A stretch of DNA of 64,000 nucleotides from AC-32 sp963813435. GTDB lineage: Bacteria > Actinomycetota > Thermoleophilia > Gaiellales > Gaiellaceae. The notes under the pieces were generated by a model. It did no database searches, was not told the origin of the DNA, and worked only from the letters and a program-made list of their open reading frames with translations. Below are positions 8,456 to 16,727 of this stretch, one piece after another. The stretch is taken from assembly GCA_963813435.1 (NCBI GenBank), contig CAWEYY010000002.1:620001-684000 (forward strand), written 5' to 3'. The first letter of the stretch is position 1. The number at the start of each line of letters is the position of its first letter. The position numbers were made by a program, and so were the translations under genes.

Positions 8456-8707
8456 CTAGGTGTCCTTGGCTCTTCGGAGGCGAACTACCATCTGCTGAAC
8501 GCGTGTTCCTGGGGTGCGTGCTCCGCTTTCGAGCGCCACGGCGACAAAGAACGCCATGAACGCCGCGGCCACCCACTGGCCGATGACGAGCATCACGATC
8601 AACCCGACGGCGCCGTATGGGCCAAAGACCCAGTAGATGAAGCGCCGGCCTCTGACCGAGGCAGGGTTCCTGTCCCACGCCTGCCAGAGTTCTCGCAAGG
8701 GCGGCAT
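8456..8707 (-). CDS. Small membrane protein, 83 aa, unknown function
   Basis: The soluble N-terminus (PPLRELWQAWDRNPAS) is followed by a long hydrophobic region (about residues 24-60) that fits two membrane helices, then a basic tail. ATG start; the ribosome site is poor. One gene in its repeat interval. No family recognised. Confidence 0.55.
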   Translation of the reverse strand: MPPLRELWQAWDRNPASVRGRRFIYWVFGPYGAVGLIVMLVIGQWVAAAFMAFFVAVALESGARTPGTRVQQMVVRLRRAKDT

Positions 8708-8774
8708 ATGACTTAGATCGTTGGGGGCCTGAATCGACTTGAGCGCCCTCGCGTTGGCGGGAGCGGCGCTGCCT

Positions 8775-8802
8775 GCGCCAGCGTTCCGGAATGACGCCTG
8801 CG
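8775..8802 (+). repeat. Dispersed intergenic repeat, copy H
   Basis: The most divergent copy (GCGTTCCGGAATGACGCCTG). It shares the AATGACG loop with copy C and has two stem mismatches. It lies between the divergent 83-residue gene and the acetyltransferase. Confidence 0.7.
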
Positions 8803-8884
8803 CGTCCTCCCATCTGAACTGACACCCAGGCGCTCTAGGTGTACGCGTTAGTCTCCTACCCGGGAGAGCCTAGGAGAAGGGTCG

Positions 8885-9447
8885 ATGGATAACTACGTGG
8901 TCAAACCGCTCAGCCCGGACACCTGGGACGGGTTCGCCGGGCTCGCGCAACGGCACAACGGCGTGTTCGGCGGCTGCTGGTGCACCTTCTTCCACACGAT
9001 GCACTCCGAGAAGACGTTCGACGCCGACGACAACCGGAGTCTCAAGCGGCGCCTCGTCGAGGAGGGCCGGGCGCATGCCGCGCTCGTCTACGACGGGGAC
9101 GAGGCGGTCGCGTGGTGCGAGTACGGGAGCCCCGAGGAGCTGCCGAACATCTACCACCGCAAGCAGTACGAGGAGGAGCTTGACCTCGTCCCCGACTACC
9201 GGATCACCTGCATCTTCGTGGACCGGCGCTACCGGCGAAGGGGCTGTCGGCCGTCGCGCTGCGGGGTGCCCTCGACCTGATCTCGGAGGCGGGCGGTGGC
9301 GTCGTCGAGGGCTACCCGCACGACACGCAGGGCAAGAAGAAGTCCGTGCTCTACAACGGGACGCGCACCCTCTTCGAGCGGGCGGGCTTCACGTTCGCCC
9401 GCAGCAAGGGCACGGGGAACTGCGTCATGCGCCGCACCGTGCCCTGA
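8885..9447 (+). pseudogene. GNAT-family acetyltransferase, one-base frameshift (about 187 aa if restored)
   Basis: The N-terminal 120 residues run in one frame (VKPLSPDTWDGFAGL to FVDRRYRRRG) and the rest continues in the next frame as GLSAVALRGALDLI to CVMRRTVP, ending at 9447. The join falls in a run of four G at 9240-9243; a fifth G would restore one uninterrupted protein. The acetyl-CoA loop (RRYRRRGLSAVAL) spans the break. The substrate is unknown; GNAT enzymes acetylate amines. Ribosome site GAGAAGG precedes the ATG. I regard a sequencing indel as more likely than true decay. Confidence 0.75.
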
Positions 9448-9558
9448 CCCACCGCGGTCATCGAGGGCGGTGTGTGTGACCTTCGGCGATCGTCCTGTCG
9501 CTCGGGACCGTAGTCGGGGATAAACACAACTCTGTAGTTGGGAGCAGGACCCTCGCCT

Positions 9559-9586
9559 GGGCCAGTGTTCGGGAATGTCACCCGAA
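9559..9586 (+). repeat. Dispersed intergenic repeat, copy I
   Basis: Consensus copy, full hairpin, with a final A instead of G. It lies between the acetyltransferase and the 251-residue gene on the same strand. Confidence 0.85.
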
Positions 9587-9617
9587 AGCGCCCGAGCGCA
9601 CGAAGCACAGTTGGAAG

Positions 9618-10373
9618 TTGATGCGGCAGACTGTGGAGGTGAGCTTTTTTGAGCCTCCGCCATCTGCTCCACGAGGGCCCGACGTTCCAATGCCGGCTCC
9701 CTGGTGGCAGGCTCCCAGAAACGAGCTTGGCGCTCCAGTCCCGCTCCGACTCGTCCTCGCCCGGAGCGAAAGGGTTGCGATCGCATTGGTTGGTGCAACC
9801 GCATACACGACAGGAGTCGGGCTGAGGATCGCCGCGCGCTGGCGGAGACACGTTGCCGACGACTCTGAGGGCCTCTCCGACGACCCGTTCGGGGACCCAT
9901 TCGGTCACGCGATGATGCACCGGAGACCGACCGGCGAGCTTTCTCCCGAGATCCTTCGGTTTGGCGTTCAGTTCTCCGATGGGCGCAAGGCCACGACAGT
10001 GGGTGGGCTCCCCTGGGCGGATCGGGATGATGCTGCCGACGAGCCAACCGGCCCGGTGCTCATGCAGGGCAGCGCTGGCGGCGGTGACGGCGAATGGGAT
10101 TCGGACTTCTGGCTTTGGCCACTACCGCCGCCAGGCCCGTTGACGTTCGTCGTCGAGTGGCCGTCAGCCCAGATCGAGCTCACGAAGCATGAGGTAGATG
10201 CTGCGCTCATCCTCGAAGCGAGCGCTTTGTCGGAGAAGCTATGGCCGGAAGAGGCCCCGTCCGAAGAATCGGAGAGTTGGAGTTCGGACAGTATCGTGCT
10301 GCGAGCTCATCCGACTAACGAATCGAAGAGAGAGGACGACGGCGAAGACAGGACGGACGAGAGCATCGGTTAG
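9618..10373 (+). CDS. Uncharacterised protein, 251 aa
   Basis: No domain that I can name. Visible features are VPLRLVLARSERVAIALVGATAYTTG (one amphipathic to hydrophobic strand region), FGVQFSDGRKATT, a Gly-rich DGEWDSDFWLWPLPPPGPLTFVVEW block, and an acidic low-complexity C-terminus. The Trp/Pro-rich block looks conserved-protein-like rather than random. TTG at 9618 or ATG at 9621 may be the start; neither has a good ribosome site. The gene stands alone in its repeat interval. Confidence 0.65.
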   Translation: MMRQTVEVSFFEPPPSAPRGPDVPMPAPWWQAPRNELGAPVPLRLVLARSERVAIALVGATAYTTGVGLRIAARWRRHVADDSEGLSDDPFGDPFGHAMMHRRPTGELSPEILRFGVQFSDGRKATTVGGLPWADRDDAADEPTGPVLMQGSAGGGDGEWDSDFWLWPLPPPGPLTFVVEWPSAQIELTKHEVDAALILEASALSEKLWPEEAPSEESESWSSDSIVLRAHPTNESKREDDGEDRTDESIG

Positions 10374-10396
10374 GTCCACGCCGAACATGGGCGTGT

Positions 10397-10424
10397 GGGC
10401 CAGCGTGCGGGAATGTCACCCGAG
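10397..10424 (+). repeat. Dispersed intergenic repeat, copy J
   Basis: Copy with GTGCGGG, four pairs. It lies between two convergent stops, 23 bases after the 251-residue gene and 31 bases from the 180-residue gene. Confidence 0.85.
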
Positions 10425-10455
10425 CAACCGCTCTGAGCGGGAAGCGGAAGTCAGT

Positions 10456-10998
10456 TCAGCCGGATAGCAGCACGACCCGGCGCGCAACCGTTCGCGTGCC
10501 GTACATCAGTTCAACTGCTATCGGCCGTCGCGGGTACGCACGATGCACCCTCGGTATCAGGTGGTGGTAGCACTGGCAGATGTACGAGAGCCCCGGTCGA
10601 ACCTGCTTGCGGACCCAGGTCACCTTGAGCCGCTCGCGGGCGCCGTCGGCGTAGACCACGAAGAGTTTTTCGCCAGGAGCGACCGGGGCGCTGCCCTGGA
10701 CGACCATGCCGCGCACATAGGAGACACCGACGGTCAGAGGGGCCTGGTCCGGGCGATCAGAGCCGCTCGCTCTCCAGAGGACGCCCATGCCGCCGTGGAG
10801 GAGGAAGAAGGCACCTAGCGCAAGTCCGAGGACAGCGAGCGTTGCCGCCAGGGCTGCGGTCTGTCGCCTTCGCGCCCGCCTCCGAGCTTCGTCGATCAAC
10901 CGTCGGAGGCCTGGTCGACCAGCGGCGGTCCGTAGCCGGGGAAGGATTAGGACAGGCACCGTAGAAGCTAGTATCGCTAGCACCATGTTGGCCGTCAA
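10456..10998 (-). CDS. Membrane protein, 180 aa, unknown function
   Basis: An N-terminal hydrophobic segment (residues about 4-20), an Arg-rich cytoplasmic loop, a second helix (about 48-68) and a C-terminal soluble domain of about 100 residues with a beta-rich look (LTVGVSYVRGMVVQG, GEKLFVVYADG) and Cys in YICQCYHH. This is an exported or membrane-anchored domain of unknown role. The start is TTG; an internal ATG four codons on (10986) is an alternative. Confidence 0.6.
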   Translation of the reverse strand: MTANMVLAILASTVPVLILPRLRTAAGRPGLRRLIDEARRRARRRQTAALAATLAVLGLALGAFFLLHGGMGVLWRASGSDRPDQAPLTVGVSYVRGMVVQGSAPVAPGEKLFVVYADGARERLKVTWVRKQVRPGLSYICQCYHHLIPRVHRAYPRRPIAVELMYGTRTVARRVVLLSG

Positions 10999-11023
10999 GG
11001 TCGGAAGTGGAGGATGGTCGGCT

Positions 11024-11051
11024 GGGCCAGTGTGCGGGAATGTCCCCCGAA
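11024..11051 (+). repeat. Dispersed intergenic repeat, copy K (last)
   Basis: Final copy, GTGTGCGGGAATGTCCCCCG. The remaining 222 bases to the next stop codon hold nothing I can identify. I found no further copy in the following 53 kb. Confidence 0.85.
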
Positions 11052-11273
11052 CGCAAAACGTCCCTGCCCGCCGTGGTCTGCCTGTTGACCACCCGAAGGC
11101 GGAACCTCAGCAGTCCGACGGCGAGCGCGGGACGCTTCTCAGAGTAGCGCTGTCACCGTCGGCTGCGCGAGCGTCTTCTCACTCGATTGCCTGCCCCGCA
11201 AGGTGCCTGACCGAGTCTCCGGACAGAATGCGAGGAGGCCTCGAGCCGGGCAACTTTCACATCAAGGCTCCGG

Positions 11274-12866
11274 CTAGGGCTGAAAATCGGAGTCCGGCTC
11301 GACCGTGACCTCGAGTAGGAGCGGTTCGGCTCGCTCCGAGAGGCCGGGAACCACCTCGTCAAGCACCTGTTGTAGCGCGGCGAGATCCGCTATCCGCCGC
11401 GACTCGCAGCCGAAGATCTCGGCGAGGCCGGCGATGTCGACGTCGACGTTCGGCCACGCCGACGAACCGCCTTCGTGCTCGGCCAGGCGATCCATGATCG
11501 CGTAGCCGCCGTTCTTGACGATCACGAGCAACGGGCCTGACTTGTAGGTCGCCGCGCTCCAGAGCGACTGGATCGCGTAGAGCGACGAGCCGTCGCCGAT
11601 GATCGCGACCACGGGGCGCTCGGGTAGGGCCAGGCGCAGGCCGATTGCCGCAGGCATCGCGAACCCGAGCCCACCCATCGCGGGGCTGATCAGGCCCATG
11701 TTCTGGCGCGCCGGGAGGCGCGCGAGCAGCTCGGGCCGGTTCGAGGGCGCCTCCTCGAGGACGACGGCGTTCTCCGGCAGCCGGAGCGCCAGCTCGTTCA
11801 GGACGTGCCCGGCTCGAAGCGGGTCGTCCGGCTCGGGCGACTCGGGCGGCTTGCGAGGCGCGGGCGGCTCGGCGTCGCGCTGCGGCAGGCGCTCGGCGAG
11901 CGCGGTGCACACCGATGCGGGCGGCCCGAGCACCGAAAGCTGGGCGCGGCTGCGCTGCGCCTCAGCGGGGTCCTCGGTGACGACCGCGACCGTCGTCCCG
12001 TCCTCGACGAACGGGCCCTCGGCGTAGGCGTACTGGCGAAAGGCGGGAGCGCCGACGACGAGGACGACGTCGTAGGGGGCCAGCGCCTCGCGGAGCCTCG
12101 CGCGGTCGGCGGAGAGGTCGCCCATGTAGAGCTGGTGCGTCTGCGGGAAGCCGGCTCTGGCGCCAAACGGCTCCTGCCAGACCGGGGCGGTGAGACGCTC
12201 GGCGAGCACGACCAGCGCACCCCACGTGGCGGGATCGTCGGCTCCCGCGCCGGCGACGAGGGCCGGAGACCTCGCTCCTTCGAGCAGCTGCGCGAGCTCC
12301 TCGACCGCGGCCGCATCGGCCCCGGCCGCGCGGACGAGGCGATCAGGCGCCGCGTACTCGTACGGCTCGGGCGCCGCCGCATTCCAGTCGTCCATCGGCA
12401 CGATCACGAGCGCCGGCCCGCGCCGCGTCTGTGCCTCGTGCCAGGCCCGATCGAGGGAACCCGGGACATCCTGCGGGCGGACAGGCTGGTCGACCCAGAC
12501 CGGGTACTCGCCCGCAAGCCCGGCCAGCTTCCCCGCCAGGAACGGCTCGTGCGCGAGGTGGCGGCGGTCCTGCTGGCCGACACACACGACGAGCGGCGCG
12601 CGGTTGACGCGCGACGTCGCCAGCGCCGAGACGGCGTTTCCGAGCCCGGGCGTCGTGTGCAGGAGCACGAAGGACGGCTCGCCGCGCCCGAGCGCGTAGC
12701 CCGTCGCGATCCCGACGACCGACCCCTCGTGGAGCGCGAGCACGAACTCGAGGTCGGAAGGCAGGTCGACGAGAAACGACACCTCGGTCGAGCCGGGGTT
12801 GGAGAAGATCTTCGTCATCCCGCGCCGCCGCAGGACCTCGAGGGTGGCGTTTCGGACCGTCGTCAC
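11274..12866 (-). CDS. mdlC: Benzoylformate decarboxylase-like ThDP enzyme (530 aa)
   Basis: Full-length thiamin-diphosphate decarboxylase. Residues known from Pseudomonas benzoylformate decarboxylase fall at the same positions: Ser26 in NPGSTE, Glu47 in LALHEGS and His70 in LLHTTPG. The ThDP motif GDGSS begins the C-terminal domain (IGDGSSLYAIQSLW). It would decarboxylate an aromatic 2-oxo acid to an aldehyde. It is the last gene of a six-gene operon, 16 bases after the HAD gene. Assignment to the family is firm; the exact substrate is inference. Confidence 0.8.
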   Translation of the reverse strand: MTTVRNATLEVLRRRGMTKIFSNPGSTEVSFLVDLPSDLEFVLALHEGSVVGIATGYALGRGEPSFVLLHTTPGLGNAVSALATSRVNRAPLVVCVGQQDRRHLAHEPFLAGKLAGLAGEYPVWVDQPVRPQDVPGSLDRAWHEAQTRRGPALVIVPMDDWNAAAPEPYEYAAPDRLVRAAGADAAAVEELAQLLEGARSPALVAGAGADDPATWGALVVLAERLTAPVWQEPFGARAGFPQTHQLYMGDLSADRARLREALAPYDVVLVVGAPAFRQYAYAEGPFVEDGTTVAVVTEDPAEAQRSRAQLSVLGPPASVCTALAERLPQRDAEPPAPRKPPESPEPDDPLRAGHVLNELALRLPENAVVLEEAPSNRPELLARLPARQNMGLISPAMGGLGFAMPAAIGLRLALPERPVVAIIGDGSSLYAIQSLWSAATYKSGPLLVIVKNGGYAIMDRLAEHEGGSSAWPNVDVDIAGLAEIFGCESRRIADLAALQQVLDEVVPGLSERAEPLLLEVTVEPDSDFQP

Positions 12867-12882
12867 AGGCCGCGGAGCCTAA

Positions 12883-13674
12883 TCAGAGCCAGTCGAGCAC
12901 GCCGGCGACGCTCTCGACGACCGCGTCCGGGCGGCTCGACTCGGGCACGCCGTCGAGGTCGATCCCGCCGCTGATCCCGCTGCGGACGAGGATCGTGCGC
13001 GCGCCGCCGAGCCGGCCGAGGGCGATGTCCATGCCGAGATCGTCGCCGATCACGACCAGGTCCTCGGTGGGCGCCCCGAGCTGGTCGCTGATCGCCTCGA
13101 GCGCGGCGTGCGAGGGCTTGCCGACGATGACGGGCTCGGTGCTGCTCGCCTTCGCGATCGCCGCCGCGGTCATCGCGCCCCGACTGAAGATCGGGCCGTT
13201 CGCGCCGGCGTAGGCGGGCGCGTAGCTCGCGGTCAGCAGCTCCGCGCCGGCAAGCACCGCGCGGGCGGCTTTTTCCAGCTGCACGAAGTCGACCGCGTCG
13301 ACGTGGGCCACGAAGACCGCCCCGGCGTCCTCCTCGTCGGTGATCCGCAGGCCGGCCTTCTCCAGGTACGCGCGCACCCGCTCGTTGGCGAAGAGCATCA
13401 CTGGCCCGTCGGAGCGCAAGTGGAGCAGGACGCTGCGCAACGGCGTGAGCAGTTCGTCGTCGGCGATCTCGAGGCCTACCTCCCGCAGGCCCGCAGCGAA
13501 CGTCGCCGGTGTCTCGTGACTGCCGTTCGTGAAGACGGCGAGCGGCCGGCCGGAAGCGCGGATCTTCGCGAGCACGTCGACCGCGCCCGGCTGCACGCGC
13601 GTCTCCTTGCCTGCCCGCTGCACCAGCGTCCCGTCGGCGTCGAAGACGAAGCCGCGGCAATCGTCAAGTCGCAC
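12883..13674 (-). CDS. HAD-superfamily phosphatase, subclass IIA (263 aa)
   Basis: NagD-like phosphatase. Motif I is VFDADGTL, motif II VFTNGS, motif III the Lys of VGKPSH and motif IV VIGDDLGMD, with a cap between II and III. The nucleophile aspartate and acid/base Asp are both present. It would remove phosphate from a small molecule. Its first codons overlap the end of the carboxyltransferase gene by 11 bases, so it is translated with an operon that also contains a kinase-like pair. Natural substrate unknown. Confidence 0.85.
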   Translation of the reverse strand: MRLDDCRGFVFDADGTLVQRAGKETRVQPGAVDVLAKIRASGRPLAVFTNGSHETPATFAAGLREVGLEIADDELLTPLRSVLLHLRSDGPVMLFANERVRAYLEKAGLRITDEEDAGAVFVAHVDAVDFVQLEKAARAVLAGAELLTASYAPAYAGANGPIFSRGAMTAAAIAKASSTEPVIVGKPSHAALEAISDQLGAPTEDLVVIGDDLGMDIALGRLGGARTILVRSGISGGIDLDGVPESSRPDAVVESVAGVLDWL

Positions 13675-15118
13675 GGCGCCACACCACGAGGTCGTCGCCC
13701 TTCTGCACGCGCAGCTGCGTGATCGACTTCCGCTTCGCGACCTCCTGCAGGAGCGTCACGACCGGATTGCGGCCGGACGAGGGGACGCGCGCGGGCGGAG
13801 CCGTGCCGATCGCGTCCACCTGCTCCCCGGGCATCGTCAGCCGCAGCAGGAGCTCCTCGTCGGAGATCCCCGCCCCGAACCGCTCCCGCGCCCCCTCGAG
13901 ATGCAACGGCTCGAGGTCGCGCAGCTCCTCGGCGCGCGGCCGCGAGAGCACGCGCTCGGCAATCTCCGGCGCGAACGGCGCGGCCGGGTCGCCGTAGTGC
14001 CCGAGGAAGTAGCGGACGGTCTCGTCGGAGACGTTCGACCAGCGCTCGCCGTCGATCACGTTGCGTACCGCCTGCGTCGCGACCATCTGCGAGACCGGCG
14101 TGACGATGATCGGGTAGCCCATCTCGGCGCGGACGCGGCCGACCTCCTCGAGCACTTTGTCGTACAGCTCGGGCCGGCCGAGCTCGCCAAGCATGCGGCG
14201 CGTGGTCGAGACCATCCCGCCCGCCAGCTGGTGGTGGTAGTAGGTCGCGTCGAACTCCTGCGGCCGGCCCACGGGCAGTCCTTTCTCGCGGCCGAGCTCG
14301 CGGAAGTGCGCCGAGACCGCGGCGAGCGCCTCGAGGTCGAGCCGGTGGGAGAAGCCCTCGGCCTCCAGATTCCGAAGCGTCGACTCCGCAGCCGGGTTCG
14401 ACGTCCCGCGCGCCAGGGGCGCGACCGCGGTGTGCAGCACCTGGAAGCCGGCGCGAAGCCCCTCCATGTAGACGAGCGGCGCGAGCCCGATCGTGCAGTG
14501 GCTGTGCAGCTCGACGGTCCGCTCGCCCGCGGCGCGGAGGAAGTGCGGCGCCAGCTCCTGTACAGCCATCGAGGTGAGCAGGCCTCCGGGGTCCTTGAGG
14601 TAGAGCCGGTCCATCTCGGCGCAGTCGGCGAGCGCGGCTGCGCGCTCCGCGTAGTAGTCATGTGTGTGCACAGGGCTGACCGAGTAGGTGAGCCCGATCA
14701 CGATCTCCTCGACGCCCTCCTCGCGGGCCATGCGGGCCAGCCGCCGCAGGCGCGGCGGGTCGTTCGACGGGTCGGCGACCTGGAAGCGGCGGATCCCGTT
14801 CCGCACGACGCAGCGGAAGACGAGCCGCATCACCTCCTCGTCGGCCGGGACCCACGAGATGAACCGCATGCCGGTCGTGATGAAGCTCAGCGGAGTGTTG
14901 GGCATCGCAGCGCTGACCAGCCGGATGCGCTCCCACGGGTCCTCCCGGTGGAAGCGAACCGAGACGGCCATGTGCGTGCTCGAGGTGAAGTCGGCCGCGT
15001 GGAAGTCGACGCGGTCCATCGTCGGCGCGATCGAGAGGACGTCGGGTGTGGTCAGGCCCGTCGCGCTCCAGAGGCTCTGGTTGCCGTCGCGCGTGGTCGT
15101 GTCGACGATGTCGATCAC
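13664..15118 (-). CDS. Biotin-dependent carboxyltransferase subunit, pyruvate carboxylase/oxaloacetate decarboxylase type (484 aa)
   Basis: A DRE-TIM-like carboxyltransferase barrel: DTTTRDGNQS at residues 6-15 (metal Asp and substrate Arg), the Lys of YLKDPGG that is carboxylated in this family, and the metal-binding HSH of VELHSHCT. The C-terminal 150 residues match the conserved PYC/OadA domain and end in a biotin-linker-like region but carry no biotin domain. It would exchange CO2 between carboxybiotin and an acceptor. Its start GTG overlaps the stop of the biotin carrier (GTGA). No biotin carboxylase is encoded nearby. Confidence 0.85.
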   Translation of the reverse strand: MIDIVDTTTRDGNQSLWSATGLTTPDVLSIAPTMDRVDFHAADFTSSTHMAVSVRFHREDPWERIRLVSAAMPNTPLSFITTGMRFISWVPADEEVMRLVFRCVVRNGIRRFQVADPSNDPPRLRRLARMAREEGVEEIVIGLTYSVSPVHTHDYYAERAAALADCAEMDRLYLKDPGGLLTSMAVQELAPHFLRAAGERTVELHSHCTIGLAPLVYMEGLRAGFQVLHTAVAPLARGTSNPAAESTLRNLEAEGFSHRLDLEALAAVSAHFRELGREKGLPVGRPQEFDATYYHHQLAGGMVSTTRRMLGELGRPELYDKVLEEVGRVRAEMGYPIIVTPVSQMVATQAVRNVIDGERWSNVSDETVRYFLGHYGDPAAPFAPEIAERVLSRPRAEELRDLEPLHLEGARERFGAGISDEELLLRLTMPGEQVDAIGTAPPARVPSSGRNPVVTLLQEVAKRKSITQLRVQKGDDLVVWRRAT

Positions 15119-15534
15119 GAGTCGGGTTGCACCCGGAAGAGCGGCGTCCCGTACTCGACTAGCTCCGCGTTCTCGACGCAGACCTTGACGATCGTGCCCG
15201 AGACCCCTGCAGGGACCGAGTTCATCATCTTCATCACCTCGATCAGGCAGACGACCGTGGTCGGCTCGACCCGCGCCCCCACGTTCACGAACGGCTCCGC
15301 CCCGGGTGCCTCGGCGCGGTAGAAGGTGCCGATCATCGGCGCGGGGATCGCGACGAGGTCGCCGGTCGGTGGCTCGGGCGCAGTCGCGGGTTCCTCGACC
15401 GGAGCCGCCGCCTCGAGCGGCCCACCGCGCACGACGTGGAGCGAGAGGTCGTCGGTCTCGATCCGCAACTCCTCGACATCCGTTTCGTCGATCAGCCGCA
15501 GGATCTCGCGGACGTCGTCCTCGCTCAGCGGCAC
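15115..15534 (-). CDS. accB: Biotin carboxyl carrier protein (139 aa)
   Basis: A biotinyl domain with EVMKMM, Lys102 being the biotin attachment site (the usual motif is EAMKM, with Val here), preceded by a Pro/Ala-rich linker (about residues 40-58) and an N-terminal helix (EDDVREILRLIDETDVEEL) typical of AccB. It overlaps the next gene by four bases and the preceding stop by one base (TAGTG), so its synthesis is tied to both neighbours. It would carry CO2 to the carboxyltransferase encoded directly downstream. Confidence 0.9.
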   Translation of the reverse strand: MPLSEDDVREILRLIDETDVEELRIETDDLSLHVVRGGPLEAAAPVEEPATAPEPPTGDLVAIPAPMIGTFYRAEAPGAEPFVNVGARVEPTTVVCLIEVMKMMNSVPAGVSGTIVKVCVENAELVEYGTPLFRVQPDS

Positions 15535-16562
15535 TAGGCGTCCTTTCGCGGAGCGGCGCCGAAGGTGCCCATCACCAGCGAGATCGCCGATTCGGAGAGC
15601 TTCGGCGCGGCCGGCTTCGAGGTGGTCACGGGCCGCGACTGGAGCACGAGGAGTGAGCCGTCACGAGCGATCGCCCACTCGATGTCCTGGTGCGAGCCGA
15701 AGTGGCGCTCGACACGCTTGGCGATCTCGACGAGCGCGGCGAGGCCGGCTTCGTCGAGGCATGGCTCCTCGCGCCGCTCGGCAGGGACCTCCACGCGAAC
15801 CGCTCCGCGCCCGGCCGGGTCGGGCACGTACTCGATCTCCTTCGCGTTGACGGTCCGGCGGACGACCTCGCCCGTGATCTTGCTGACGAGGAAGTCGTCG
15901 GGGGTCGTCTCGCCGCCGACGACCGCGATGCCGAGGCCCCAGCTCGCGTTGACCGCGAGCATGCTCGGGTCGCCGCTGACGGGGTTGCACGTGAACATCA
16001 CGCCCGAGACCTCGGCATCGACCATCTCCTGGACGGTCACGCCCATCGCCTGCTCCGACTGCCCGAGCTCGGCGCGGTAGCTGATCGCGCGCGCCGTGTA
16101 GAGGCTGACCCAGCAGTCGCGGACCGCGTCGCAGACCTGCTCGACCCCTCGCACCCAGAGGAAGCTCTCCTGCTGGCCGGCGAACGTCGCGTCGTGGCTG
16201 TCCTCGCCGAGCGCGCTCGAGCGCACCGCGACCGGCGGCTCATCCAGCGCTTGGTAGCTCTGCGCGAGCTCCCCGCGGACGGCGTCCGGCAGCGGCGCGA
16301 AGCGCATCGCTTCGTCGATCGCCTTCGCTGCCGCGTTCGCCGCCTCGACGTCTCCCTTTGGTGCACGCAAGAGCGTCGAGGCGATCATCCCGTCCAGCCC
16401 TGTCTCTGCGACGAACGCGCGGAACGCGCCCGCCCCGAGCGCGAATCCGGTCGGGACGGGGACCCCGGCCGACAGCAGGTCGCCGAGGTTCGCGCTCTTG
16501 CCGCCGAACTCGGAGGCATCCGATCGCCGCAGCTCGGCGAGGGGGCGGGTGTAGTCAGCCAC
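15534..16562 (-). CDS. PEP-synthase N-terminal (ATP-binding) subunit, phenylphosphate synthase beta-like (342 aa)
   Basis: PPDK_N domain only: GGKSANLGDLL near the start, VAVRSSALGEDS (nucleotide-binding loop), FAGQQESFLWV, and ending in DGSLLVLQSRPVTT. It lacks the His-carrying and PEP-binding domains of a whole PEP synthase. Phenylphosphate synthase of Thauera aromatica is known to be split the same way, into a PEP-synthase-N-like subunit of about 40 kDa and a subunit of about 70 kDa. Start GTG16562 gives VADYTRPL; longer starts exist but lie in the palindromic spacer. Confidence 0.8.
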   Translation of the reverse strand: MADYTRPLAELRRSDASEFGGKSANLGDLLSAGVPVPTGFALGAGAFRAFVAETGLDGMIASTLLRAPKGDVEAANAAAKAIDEAMRFAPLPDAVRGELAQSYQALDEPPVAVRSSALGEDSHDATFAGQQESFLWVRGVEQVCDAVRDCWVSLYTARAISYRAELGQSEQAMGVTVQEMVDAEVSGVMFTCNPVSGDPSMLAVNASWGLGIAVVGGETTPDDFLVSKITGEVVRRTVNAKEIEYVPDPAGRGAVRVEVPAERREEPCLDEAGLAALVEIAKRVERHFGSHQDIEWAIARDGSLLVLQSRPVTTSKPAAPKLSESAISLVMGTFGAAPRKDA

Positions 16563-16563
16563 T

Positions 16564-16727
16564 AGTGCCCCGTCCGGTGATGCCGCCGAGCGTCTGGGTC
16601 GCGAGCACCAAGCCAGAGTTCGCACTTGGCCGCAGCAAGGCTGGATTGCCTTGCTAAGGACAAGGGTGGGCTCTGGCGCCGTGTGATCGCGGGCCAGAGG
16701 CCGGCATGTATCGCTGGACGGGGCACT
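16564..16727. repeat. Imperfect palindrome of 164 bases between the two phosphotransfer genes
   Basis: The two ends are inverted copies (AGTGCCCCGTCC at the left, GGACGGGGCACT at the right). Further inverted matches follow inward (CTGGGTCGCGAGCAC with its partner, GCCAGAG with its partner), and the centre is a perfect hairpin AGCAAGGC-TGGATT-GCCTTGCT. It fills the whole gap between two same-strand genes of one operon. It could be a MITE-like insertion or a structured leader of the downstream gene. Confidence 0.7.

Noticed and set aside
9236..9246. Programmed -1 frameshifting in the acetyltransferase gene
   Set aside because: No X-XXY-YYZ slippery heptamer fits the reading frame at CGA AGG GGC, and other genes in the window show similar single-base breaks, so an indel is simpler.
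2643..11051. Classic integron attC sites or a CRISPR array
   Set aside because: The repeats lack GTTRRRY/RYYYAAC core pairs, are 313-2260 bases apart and enclose genes. No integron integrase or Cas gene is visible. The array is reported as a distinct type instead.
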